The translations under genes were made by a program, and so were the position numbers. Source: a virus. Taken from it: DNA of 25,398 bases. Under the pieces are notes generated by a model. The model searched no databases. It had not been told where the DNA came from and saw only the letters and a list, made by a program, of their open reading frames with translations. This document shows, piece by piece, positions 1 through 6,825 of this stretch. The stretch is taken from the IMG/VR virus record IMGVR_UViG_3300035698_004071, positions 1 to 25,398 of that record; one strand, given 5' to 3'. Positions within the stretch are counted from its first letter, which is position 1. The number at the start of each line of letters is the position of its first letter.

Positions 1-60
1 TAACACCCGATACCTCCAACTGAACGTATTGGGTTAAGCCAAAAACGCTTATCGCTAAAA

Positions 61-116
61 GCCTCTTTGGATCAGATAGATTTAGCTCTGATTCAAATGA
101 GGCTTTTTTGTTTTTT
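61..116 (+). terminator. Strong intrinsic terminator before the scaffold gene
   Basis: The arm at 61-75 pairs with 88-103 through about 15 base pairs with one bulged base and one G-T pair. It is followed by six T, one G, then six more T. This is a textbook Rho-independent terminator. It sits just 26 bases before the scaffold start, so it should end or attenuate the upstream (probably portal) transcript. The first 60 bases of the window hold no gene that I can support. Confidence 0.85.
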
Positions 117-141
117 AAACCCTTTTATAAAGGAGAAAACC

Positions 142-996
142 ATGACCGAAGAAGCACTCGACATTGAAGATGATGTCGAAGACACCGACCTTGAAGCTGA
201 GGTTGAGGACGATGACGAACAAGAAGGTATGTACGTTGTCGGTGATGACAAAGACGAACCGGACGAGGACGAGAAGAAGGATTCCTCAGAGAAAGAGGTC
301 AACTTTAAAGACCTACAAAGTCAGTTTAACACCCAGGCAGAGGAAATGAAAACACTCAACTCCGAGCTTGAGAACCGAGACAAAGAGATTAAGAGAATAG
401 CCTACCAGCTACGGACAGTTAAGAAAGAGGATAAGGCTACTGACGAACAACCGGAATTTACGGACGCACAACTTCAGGGATTGCTCGAACAACACAAGGA
501 CGATCCGGCTGCCATGCTTCAGATTATGAAACTGGTAGCAAAGGAGACATCCAGAGCCGGAGATAAGAAAACGATAGACGAGGTTCAGGTTTCATCCAAC
601 AAGAAGGAAATGGATGCGTTCTTAACCAAGACTTACCCTGATTTAGCGAATGAAGGCAGCGAGTTCAAGACGAATGTGGATTCAACCAAGGACTATCTTG
701 GCATTTCAGATCATCCATATGGTGACTTCTTTGCAGTTGGAACGATGGTGCTTAACAATTTGGAGGGCATTGTCGCACACGCAAGGGAAGAAGGAAAGGC
801 CGCCGCTTTGACGGATAAGGCCGAGGACACCAGAAAGGAAGGCATCAAGTCGAACTCTCTGTCAGCAGTAACCGGCAAGAAAGGCAAAACGTCAGTTTCA
901 TCCTCAAAGTATCTGAAGGTTGCGAAGCAAATGGGTTTAAGCAAGACCGCGACTGAACGATACCTCAAATCGATGTCCAAGGCAAAGGAGGCATAA
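142..996 (+). CDS. Probable capsid scaffolding protein
   Basis: A 284-residue, highly charged protein. The first 70 residues are almost all Asp and Glu, followed by a predicted coiled coil (about 75-115) rich in Gln, Glu and Lys. The last 50 residues are basic (Lys-rich), like the coat-binding tail of podovirus scaffolds. The start is set at the ATG at 142 because an AAAGGAG ribosome site lies 5-10 bases before it. A longer reading from 67 would begin inside the terminator hairpin. It lies two genes upstream of the decoration and coat genes, where scaffolds sit in T7-like and P22-like late operons. The function is inferred from position and composition, not from a conserved catalytic motif. 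Confidence 0.75.
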   Translation: MTEEALDIEDDVEDTDLEAEVEDDDEQEGMYVVGDDKDEPDEDEKKDSSEKEVNFKDLQSQFNTQAEEMKTLNSELENRDKEIKRIAYQLRTVKKEDKATDEQPEFTDAQLQGLLEQHKDDPAAMLQIMKLVAKETSRAGDKKTIDEVQVSSNKKEMDAFLTKTYPDLANEGSEFKTNVDSTKDYLGISDHPYGDFFAVGTMVLNNLEGIVAHAREEGKAAALTDKAEDTRKEGIKSNSLSAVTGKKGKTSVSSSKYLKVAKQMGLSKTATERYLKSMSKAKEA

Positions 997-999
997 TCA

Positions 1000-1719
1000 A
1001 TGAAATTAACAAACGATACCACCGAAAACCAAGACCTTATGTGTGATTTCTGTTCCAAGACAGTAAAGAGTCTTGCCGGGAAATCAGCCCATGAAAGGGC
1101 GTGTAAGCAAAACCCTGAAAATCAGGAGACAAAGGAAGCGCCAGTAAAGGCATTAACACCCGAAGAAGCGGCAATCGTAAGCCGTGTTGATAGTGAAGAC
1201 ACTGACTGGTTTACCATTAGCGAGGAATCGATAACAGATTTTTCACTTATGGCTGATCCTCTCTTGCTTCCACCGATAGCGCAGAAGTTTCAGAACGAAA
1301 GAATCTATGCTTTCAGATGGTGCGAAAGAACTGCCAAACGTGTCGATCAATTATGTAAATCACAACAACCCCCGTTAAGATGGGCGATTGTGAACAAGTC
1401 AACCCTGCCTCAGTTATCCGGTGAGGTTGACGACATACTTGGGTGTGTATGCAGACTTGACCAACTGCTTTTATTCAAACCGTGGGCGCATCATGCCATG
1501 GTGAAAGCAGCAAAAGAGGCGCTTGCCAACAACCTGGACAGATCCGGCCAGCTTGAATCAAAAACGGAAAAGTCTGATGAAAGTTATCAGTACTTAGCTG
1601 GGAAAGATCACAAGATTAAATCCGGTGACGACATCCATTTTGACGAGGCAGCTTTTGACGCTTCAATGGGAGAAACAACAGACACGGCGGGTTTGGGTGA
1701 TTTGGTGGTGAACGAATAA
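1000..1719 (+). CDS. Hypothetical virion-region protein with C2HC zinc finger
   Basis: A 239-residue protein starting 3 bases after the scaffold stop, with AAAGGAGG ahead of the ATG. Residues 15-35 show C15-x2-C18-x12-H31-x3-C35, the spacing of a classical C2HC/C2H2 finger, so a single zinc-binding knuckle at the N terminus is likely. The middle (about 75-185) is mixed, with several Trp and Cys residues. The C-terminal 50 residues are acidic and look disordered. I do not recognise the rest. Its place between scaffold and capsid accessory genes suggests a head-assembly or packaging role, perhaps contacting DNA or the portal. That is inference from context only. Confidence 0.7.
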   Translation: MKLTNDTTENQDLMCDFCSKTVKSLAGKSAHERACKQNPENQETKEAPVKALTPEEAAIVSRVDSEDTDWFTISEESITDFSLMADPLLLPPIAQKFQNERIYAFRWCERTAKRVDQLCKSQQPPLRWAIVNKSTLPQLSGEVDDILGCVCRLDQLLLFKPWAHHAMVKAAKEALANNLDRSGQLESKTEKSDESYQYLAGKDHKIKSGDDIHFDEAAFDASMGETTDTAGLGDLVVNE

Positions 1720-1731
1720 GGAGAATTAACA

Positions 1732-2373
1732 ATGGCTAATAACTACGATAGGGCATTTGGATTTATGCCCTACGGACCTGTTTTAAGAGCCAGATATTAC
1801 GCAGTACTTCATGCTCCAATCATCGGGTTTTATCACGGTGATGTTGTTGGAGTTTCGGGTGTTCATTACTTGACCCCGAAAATGGGTTATCTGCCAGGGG
1901 TATATGATGACGCTGTGCCTGATGGTCTTGATAATCTACTTGGTGCGATTCTGGCTATTTTTGATGAGGATATGGACCCGGCTAAGTACATTGCTGCGAC
2001 AGACGCCGGTAACGGCGTAATTTCTGGATACCTTTTGGTAGCGGATCATCCCGATCAGGTTTATGTGGCAAGGGAAGATTTTGCGACTAACGCTATCACG
2101 GCAGCCGAAGGTTCCCAAAACGCTAATATTGTAAGCCAAACATTGTGTGCCGGAAATACGAAAACCGGACGATCACGGCAAATGATTGATTCAGATACGG
2201 CGGCTGATACTGCTGATTTGGATATTAAAATATACGGTCCTCATCCTAACGATGTGGATCTATTTGCAGACAACACGCCGGGAACTTCGCTGGTTGAAGG
2301 ATGTCGGTTTATTTGCAAGATTAACACTCATTACGAAGCTATGCCAGGTGTTGACGCTGGTGCATCTGCCTAA
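1732..2373 (+). CDS. Capsid decoration/stabilisation-type structural protein
   Basis: A 213-residue protein with AAGGAG before the ATG. The architecture matches a family of beta-rich phage proteins found next to coat genes. Those proteins begin with a short 'MAN...GF.P.G' motif, then have a 'GDVV' strand, a 'YLLVADHPDQVY' segment, a 'DSDTAADTADLDIKIYG' segment and a final 'CKINTHYE' strand. Here these occur at about 1-17, 35-40, 100-112, 151-167 and 195-202. The family is generally annotated as head decoration or structural protein. The neighbouring coat gene begins 18 bases downstream, which supports a particle role. The assignment rests on remembered family pattern; copy number and exact site on the capsid cannot be told from sequence. 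Confidence 0.65.
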   Translation: MANNYDRAFGFMPYGPVLRARYYAVLHAPIIGFYHGDVVGVSGVHYLTPKMGYLPGVYDDAVPDGLDNLLGAILAIFDEDMDPAKYIAATDAGNGVISGYLLVADHPDQVYVAREDFATNAITAAEGSQNANIVSQTLCAGNTKTGRSRQMIDSDTAADTADLDIKIYGPHPNDVDLFADNTPGTSLVEGCRFICKINTHYEAMPGVDAGASA

Positions 2374-2391
2374 CGGCGAAAGGAGACAATT

Positions 2392-3318
2392 ATGTGGACA
2401 CGCGCAAGATTTAACGATGAATACGTCCCCGGTCTTTTTGCTCTGGCAGTGGATACTTACATCACCAAGCGAGCAGAAAGCATGTGGAAACAACTCGTCA
2501 CGACAAAGACGAGTCAGAAGAAAAAGGAAGAAGACGTTATCCGATCCGGTTTGGGCTTGCCCCAGATCAAGGGTGAGGGTTCTGGAGTCACTTATGACAC
2601 TCAGATTGCCGGTGCGAAACAGACATGGATTCACGATGTCTTTGCACTTGCTGTCAGAATTACCGAGGAAGCCGTTGACGACAATTTGTACGAGTTGAAA
2701 GGCGGCGGTGACGGTGCAGAACTGAAGGAAATCTTCTATGATTTGGGCGAAGCTATGGCCGAGAATGTTGAAGTCCGTATGGCAAGGTTCTTCAATTCGG
2801 CAACGGCCACAACCTATCATACGACAAGGGACAGTGTGGCGTTTGCATCAGCAAGCCACTCAAGGCTGGACGGTTCGACCTACTCCAACCTTTCGACAAA
2901 TGCAGACCTTACCTATGACACTTTTTGGGCGGTCTTGATTGCTGCTGAGAATCAGTACAACCATCGGCAGTATCGAACCAAGAAAAAGGTCAAGAACCTC
3001 TGGATTCCTCCCCAGCTTGAAAAGAAAGCCAGGGAAATACTCTATTCACCGGACAGGCCAGATAATGCCAATAACGCAATATCTGCTTATAAACAGTCCG
3101 GCAGAAAGATCGGCCTGAAATCATGGCCTCACATGACCGATACGGATATGTGGGTTATGCAGTTGGACGGCAGGGGAATTGTGCATTTCAACCGGAGAAA
3201 GACGAGATTCGCAAGGGACAAGGACTTCCAGACCGGAGATTTTATGGTCAAGGGAGATCAGCGTTTTAGTGCTGAAATAGCAGACGAGCGTGATTTTTAT
3301 TTCAACGTTCCTGCTTAA
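2392..3318 (+). CDS. Major capsid protein (HK97-like fold)
   Basis: A 308-residue protein preceded by AAAGGAG. The order of segments is that of HK97-fold coat proteins. There is an N-terminal helical arm, then 'YDTQIAGAKQTW' and 'RITEEAVDDNLYEL' (the usual strand leading to the long spine helix), then 'MARFFNSA'. Next comes the 'SHSRLDGSTYSN...DLTYDTFW' P-domain region (about 152-180), then 'LWIPPQLEKKAREIL' (about 204-218) and a C-terminal beta region with 'TGDFMVKGDQRFSAEIADERDFYFN'. Length is typical. No protease domain is present upstream in the window, and a separate scaffold gene is, which fits assembly on an unfused scaffold. A hairpin follows the gene. Confidence 0.85.
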   Translation: MWTRARFNDEYVPGLFALAVDTYITKRAESMWKQLVTTKTSQKKKEEDVIRSGLGLPQIKGEGSGVTYDTQIAGAKQTWIHDVFALAVRITEEAVDDNLYELKGGGDGAELKEIFYDLGEAMAENVEVRMARFFNSATATTYHTTRDSVAFASASHSRLDGSTYSNLSTNADLTYDTFWAVLIAAENQYNHRQYRTKKKVKNLWIPPQLEKKAREILYSPDRPDNANNAISAYKQSGRKIGLKSWPHMTDTDMWVMQLDGRGIVHFNRRKTRFARDKDFQTGDFMVKGDQRFSAEIADERDFYFNVPA

Positions 3319-3329
3319 TCAACAACAAC

Positions 3330-3361
3330 TCAGGGGGATAGGTGACGAGCCTACCCCCTGA
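3330..3361 (+). terminator. Hairpin after the major capsid gene (weak terminator or processing site)
   Basis: Arms at 3330-3342 and 3350-3361 pair over about 12 bases (TCAGGGGG with CCCCCTGA, then TAGG with CCTA, one bulged A) around a 7-base loop. There is no T run after it, so it may slow transcription or set an mRNA end rather than terminate fully. A hairpin right after the coat gene is common in podoviruses and helps keep coat expression higher than that of later genes. The 121-base gap here has no other gene. Confidence 0.5.
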
Positions 3362-3439
3362 TACAAAGGGTTAAGCGGGTGTGCAAATCATCCGGGCAGC
3401 CTGTTGAGAGAGATGGGGTGTTCCAAGAAGGAGTAAATT

Positions 3440-4426
3440 ATGAGCTTTACAGAATATCCGAATGGAATCACGAGCTTTGGTATTCCGGTTTTTGGTGGTG
3501 GACTTCCTCCAATTACCGGCAGTTATTACCATGTTAATCCAAGAATCGGAGCTAACGCTGATAATAGTGGCAAGGAAATATCTCAGCCACTTGCTGATTT
3601 TGAATATGCAGAGGGGCTGCTAACTTCAGGTGTTGGGGATGGTATGGTCGTATGGTCTCAAGGAATTGCGAGCACTACGTCTGAATTAAGTGCTGCTATG
3701 GCTTTTGACAAAAGTGGCTGCACGGTTGTTGGTGTCCATGCTGGCCAGGGCTTTAAGGGTAGGGCAAGAATAATCGGCACTGCTGCACTTGACCTGGCTT
3801 ACTTGATGGATGTGTCTGGTGGTAACAATTCTTTCTATAATCTACACTTTGGCAATGAAGGAAATGCCAACACTGCGCTCGGTTGTGTGAGGGTTACCGG
3901 AAATAGAAATTATTTCTATAACTGTCACTTCGTGGGGGCAGGACATGCAACTCCTGGTGCGGTAGCTCTTGCTGCTGGTTCCAGTTACGGCGCACATGAC
4001 CTTCTATTGTCGTCATCCGAGAATACGTTTGAACGCTGCACATTTGGCGATAACTCAGTCATTAAAGCTGCGGCTAACGCAAATCTTGTGATTGGCGCAC
4101 AGCAAAGCAAGAATGAGTTTATTGATTGTAGATTCATAAAAACTTCGACAACTGCCGGTACTGGAGCAATCGGTCTTTATGCTGCCAATGTTCTTAACGG
4201 ATGGGTTACTTTTAAGAACTGTCTTTTTACCTGTTGGTATGCAAACGAGACACACACGAACAACACATCATTACTGATTGGTGCAGAAGCAACCAATTCG
4301 GGTCTTTTGATGCACAACTGCGGAATGATAGGGTGGGCTGAATGGGACGATGCAGCATCATCCAAATTATATGCTACCACCGCTGCTGGTGCGGCTACTG
4401 GTGGTGTTGCTGCGGCTGCTGGTTAA
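3440..4426 (+). CDS. Right-handed beta-helix protein next to the capsid gene
   Basis: A 328-residue protein with AAGGAG before the ATG. The N terminus contains 'YPNGITSFGIPVFG', a pattern I associate with small capsid-proximal phage proteins. From about residue 95 to 300 there are repeating short strands with Asn/Cys/Phe ladders ('NSFYNLHF', 'NYFYNCHF', 'NTFERCTF', 'NEFIDCRF', 'VTFKNCLF'), each about 25-35 residues apart. This is the signature of a parallel beta-helix (pectate-lyase-like) fold. The last 20 residues are Ala and Gly rich. No catalytic residues are evident. It could decorate the capsid or be an early spike. Its place right behind the coat gene and far from the fibre cluster favours a capsid-surface role, by inference. 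Confidence 0.7.
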   Translation: MSFTEYPNGITSFGIPVFGGGLPPITGSYYHVNPRIGANADNSGKEISQPLADFEYAEGLLTSGVGDGMVVWSQGIASTTSELSAAMAFDKSGCTVVGVHAGQGFKGRARIIGTAALDLAYLMDVSGGNNSFYNLHFGNEGNANTALGCVRVTGNRNYFYNCHFVGAGHATPGAVALAAGSSYGAHDLLLSSSENTFERCTFGDNSVIKAAANANLVIGAQQSKNEFIDCRFIKTSTTAGTGAIGLYAANVLNGWVTFKNCLFTCWYANETHTNNTSLLIGAEATNSGLLMHNCGMIGWAEWDDAASSKLYATTAAGAATGGVAAAAG

Positions 4427-4438
4427 AGGAGGTAGTTA

Positions 4439-4645
4439 ATGTCAGAATCATGTCCGAAGTGTGGTGGTGATGGCATATTTGATGGGGAGGAGTGTTCGCA
4501 TTGTGGTGGTGATGGTGTCTTCACTAAACATTCACCGGCAAATGTAACTCCTTCTTATATTATATTAGAGGCACTGAACGCCACAGAATATAATGCCCTA
4601 ACTGCTGCAAAAAAAGCTAATGTTTTACTCTTATTGGCTTGTTGA
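4439..4645 (+). CDS. Small zinc-ribbon protein, apparently frameshifted
   Basis: A 68-residue reading frame with AAAGGAGG before the ATG. Two CxxCGGDG motifs (C5-C8 and C19-C22) resemble the cysteine-rich repeats of DnaJ and imply one bound zinc. Residues about 45-68 ('EALNATEYNALTAAKKANVL...') match the first half of a short conserved phage domain whose second half normally continues with 'VDLNEGKAGR...'. That second half is present in the DNA, but one frame over, from 4641 to 4739. As written, the protein stops at TGA 4643-4645 and loses it. A real frameshift mutation, a programmed shift or an assembly error are all possible. Confidence 0.6.
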   Translation: MSESCPKCGGDGIFDGEECSHCGGDGVFTKHSPANVTPSYIILEALNATEYNALTAAKKANVLLLLAC

Positions 4646-4739
4646 CTTGAACGAGGGTAAGGCCGGAAGGGTTAGGTTGTGGAGTTGGTTTGGTGCTGAA
4701 TCCACAACCGTTGCGAATCTAACAGAACTATTAACATAA
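4641..4739 (+). pseudogene. Out-of-frame conserved C-terminal part of the 4439 gene
   Basis: Reading from 4641 in the +1 frame gives 32 residues, 'VDLNEGKAGRVRLW' then 'WFGAESTTVANLTELL', ending at TAA 4737-4739. This is the expected end of the domain that starts in the 4439 frame. Joining needs a +1 (or -2) shift near the TGT TGA codons at 4640-4645. An ATG at 4620 lies in this frame but has no ribosome site, so independent translation is unlikely. Confidence 0.55.
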
Positions 4740-4740
4740 A

Positions 4741-4768
4741 ACTTGAGGGGTGAAATGCCCCTCTTTTC
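4741..4768 (+). terminator. Intrinsic terminator after the zinc-ribbon gene
   Basis: GAGGGG at 4745-4750 pairs with CCCCTC at 4758-4763 around a 7-base loop, followed by TTTT and preceded by AAAA. It lies directly after the out-of-frame domain end (4739), which supports that stop as the original gene end. The next ATG is only 12 bases downstream, so read-through must feed the tail genes. Confidence 0.7.
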
Positions 4769-4779
4769 AAAGGTAATTT

Positions 4780-5301
4780 ATGGGCGGCGGCACAGTAGAA
4801 GTTCACAGGGACAGCGAACCATTTGCGTCTGGGACACACACCGGGCCGTTTGGATCAACAGACTTGATTGCAAAGGGCAAAGATTTCAAATCGTGCGGTG
4901 TCCAGGTTGGTGTTTTAATTAAGAACCTGACTTCTGGCGGGAGTGGAATAACAACTGCTGTCACAGAAACAAATGTTTCGTCCACAATGGTTCCATCGGC
5001 TGACAGTCCTCTCATCGATGCTGATGGTGAATTTGTATATGATTCAGACGGTGCGCAAGTGTTTATGCAACCTGAAGATGATTCAGTACAAGGTTGGAAT
5101 CGTGGTGACGAATACGAAATATATACAACTGCCACCGAGGACAGCGTAATCTCATCCACTTGGGTTGACCGAAGATACGGCAGGCCAACAGACATGAGAA
5201 AGCTCAAGAAAGGCATTAGGGGTGCAGACCTTGACCTTGACGAATATTCGCCCAATGTATTTGGCCGAGGGCAGCCGAGCAATTCAAGGAGATATCCATA
5301 A
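4780..5301 (+). CDS. Small phage structural protein, paralogue A
   Basis: A 173-residue protein. It is the first of two tandem paralogues (the next starts at the following base). Both share 'DSEPFA.GTH.G', 'DF.SCGVQ..VLIKN.T.G.SG', 'GDEYEIY.T.TEDS.IS..W.D.RYGR'. This copy has about 30 extra acidic residues (about 73-103) between the two halves. The central part (about 35-70 plus 'WNRGDEYEIY') is the same small beta module that appears inside the adaptor protein at 5713. Function is not known to me. Its position between capsid and adaptor genes suggests a neck, tail or capsid-surface component. Confidence 0.65.
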   Translation: MGGGTVEVHRDSEPFASGTHTGPFGSTDLIAKGKDFKSCGVQVGVLIKNLTSGGSGITTAVTETNVSSTMVPSADSPLIDADGEFVYDSDGAQVFMQPEDDSVQGWNRGDEYEIYTTATEDSVISSTWVDRRYGRPTDMRKLKKGIRGADLDLDEYSPNVFGRGQPSNSRRYP

Positions 5302-5709
5302 ATGGGTGGTGTAAACGAAAAGCACATAGACAGTGAACCGTTTGCATTTGGCACTCATTTAGGCGTTGACGGTGCAGCGAGTTTGTATGTACCTGGCGCT
5401 GATTTCCAATCGTGCGGAGTTCAAGAGGATGTATTGATTAAAAACACGACTGACGGAAGTTCCGGCACAACTTCATCGATTACCGAAAACACCGTTGTTG
5501 GAACCTTGTCGGGAGGCACGAATAACTCATGGGCTAATGGTGACGAATACGAGATATATCTCACCGACACCGAAGACAGCCTTATCTCAGCGAACTGGAC
5601 TGACAAGAGATACGGCAGGAACTACCCTAAACATAAACTTTACGCGGGGCTAATACCGAAAGACATTGATAAAGATGAGTTTCGCAAACCCCGAAGCGGT
5701 CCGAGGTAA
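5302..5709 (+). CDS. Small phage structural protein, paralogue B
   Basis: A 135-residue protein starting immediately after the stop of paralogue A, with AAGGAG about 10 bases before the ATG. It keeps the same motifs as paralogue A ('SEPFAFGTH', 'DFQSCGVQEDVLIKN', 'WANGDEYEIYLT', 'TEDSLISANW', 'RYGR') but lacks the central acidic insertion. The C terminus is basic and ends 'RKPRSGPR'. The pair looks like a tandem gene duplication that has since diverged. The shared module is described under the 4780 and 5713 genes. Specific function is not recognised. Confidence 0.65.
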   Translation: MGGVNEKHIDSEPFAFGTHLGVDGAASLYVPGADFQSCGVQEDVLIKNTTDGSSGTTSSITENTVVGTLSGGTNNSWANGDEYEIYLTDTEDSLISANWTDKRYGRNYPKHKLYAGLIPKDIDKDEFRKPRSGPR

Positions 5710-5712
5710 ATA

Positions 5713-6825
5713 ATGGCACTTGAATCTGTTTCAGGATATTACGAGGGCTACACACTTCAGCAACTCGAAGAACAAATTTTGTGGGAATTAGGCCAGGTTT
5801 CAGGCGTAACGGCTTCATATGGGAAATTCCCACAGACAAAGATCAGGGAAAAGCTCAATAACCGTCAAGCCTGGTTTGTGCATCACACCCATTGTCTAAA
5901 GAAGTTCGCTCTTATCGTGGCAAAGGAGAGTTACAGACAGTATAAACTTCCGACAAACTGCATGGACGGCGGCCTGATAGCGGTTAAATACTACGACTCA
6001 GCAACGTCTTACGCAAATATGGAGGTTGTTGACCTTGATTATATGAACAACACGCATGAGGGTTATCTTGTGGCCGATGACGGAACACCGGAATATGCTT
6101 TCATGGGAGATTCGTACGGCAATATCCCGATGCTAGAGGTTCATCCTGCTCCTGATGCAGACGGCACGAACTACACCGTATCACCAGACACCGGAGTTGT
6201 GACAGGTGGAGACATACCAGGGGCAACAAATAACGTATCAGGGACCGCTACCGGCGGTTCAGGCACTACCCTTGAGGACTCAGCTACCACCTTGACGTCA
6301 CTTGGTCTTGTTGGTGGAATGTACGTTAGGAACGTCACAGACGGCTCATACGGCTATATCTTGTCAGTTGCGACCAACACCATCACTTTTGCAGCTACTT
6401 TAACAGGGGGTACGGCAAACACGTTCTCGGCAGGGGATTCTTACCTGGTTCTATCCGGGGAATATGGAGTAGTAACTTCATGGGAGAATGACGATCAGTT
6501 CATATTCGGGTCAGAAGTCGGGATTTTAAGCAGCGTGACGGTTCCGGCAGGGAACTTCAGGGCAGATTATGTGCCGTATCCGTTAGAGTTTCCGTCAACT
6601 GGAAATGACCAGATGAAACCCGAAATCCCGAAACTATACCAAATGGACGCTCTTGCCATGGGAGTTGTTGCGGATTTTTTAAGGACGTTTCACGAAAACA
6701 GCAAACAATTTAAAAGGGCTGAAGCCTATGACAAGATCGCTAATTTGGCGACAGTGGCAGCTTCACGCAAGAAGTCAACAAGGCCGTTTAAAAACAAACC
6801 CGTAAGAATGAGGCCGGTGTTCTAA
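5713..6825 (+). CDS. Head-tail adaptor / tail tubular protein A-like
   Basis: A 370-residue protein just upstream of the nozzle gene, the position of T7 gp11 and P22 gp4-type adaptors. The N-terminal helices (about 10-75; 'KIREKLNNRQAWFVHH') and the later 'FRADYVPYPLEF' strand with helical C terminus ('YQMDALAMGVVADFLRTF', about 312-329) are typical of this class. A beta module of about 75 residues (about 176-250; 'LGLVGGMYVRNVTDGSYG', 'FSAGDSYLVL') is inserted in the middle. It resembles the core of the two preceding small proteins. The C terminus is strongly basic (Lys/Arg, about 345-370), which suits contact with DNA or portal. Its stop overlaps the next start (TAATG). Confidence 0.65.
   Translation: MALESVSGYYEGYTLQQLEEQILWELGQVSGVTASYGKFPQTKIREKLNNRQAWFVHHTHCLKKFALIVAKESYRQYKLPTNCMDGGLIAVKYYDSATSYANMEVVDLDYMNNTHEGYLVADDGTPEYAFMGDSYGNIPMLEVHPAPDADGTNYTVSPDTGVVTGGDIPGATNNVSGTATGGSGTTLEDSATTLTSLGLVGGMYVRNVTDGSYGYILSVATNTITFAATLTGGTANTFSAGDSYLVLSGEYGVVTSWENDDQFIFGSEVGILSSVTVPAGNFRADYVPYPLEFPSTGNDQMKPEIPKLYQMDALAMGVVADFLRTFHENSKQFKRAEAYDKIANLATVAASRKKSTRPFKNKPVRMRPVF

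Noticed and set aside
2186-2698. A 170-residue + strand frame across the decoration and capsid genes
   Set aside because: It is out of frame with two well-supported genes, overlaps both and has biased composition (Arg/Leu-rich) typical of a shifted frame.
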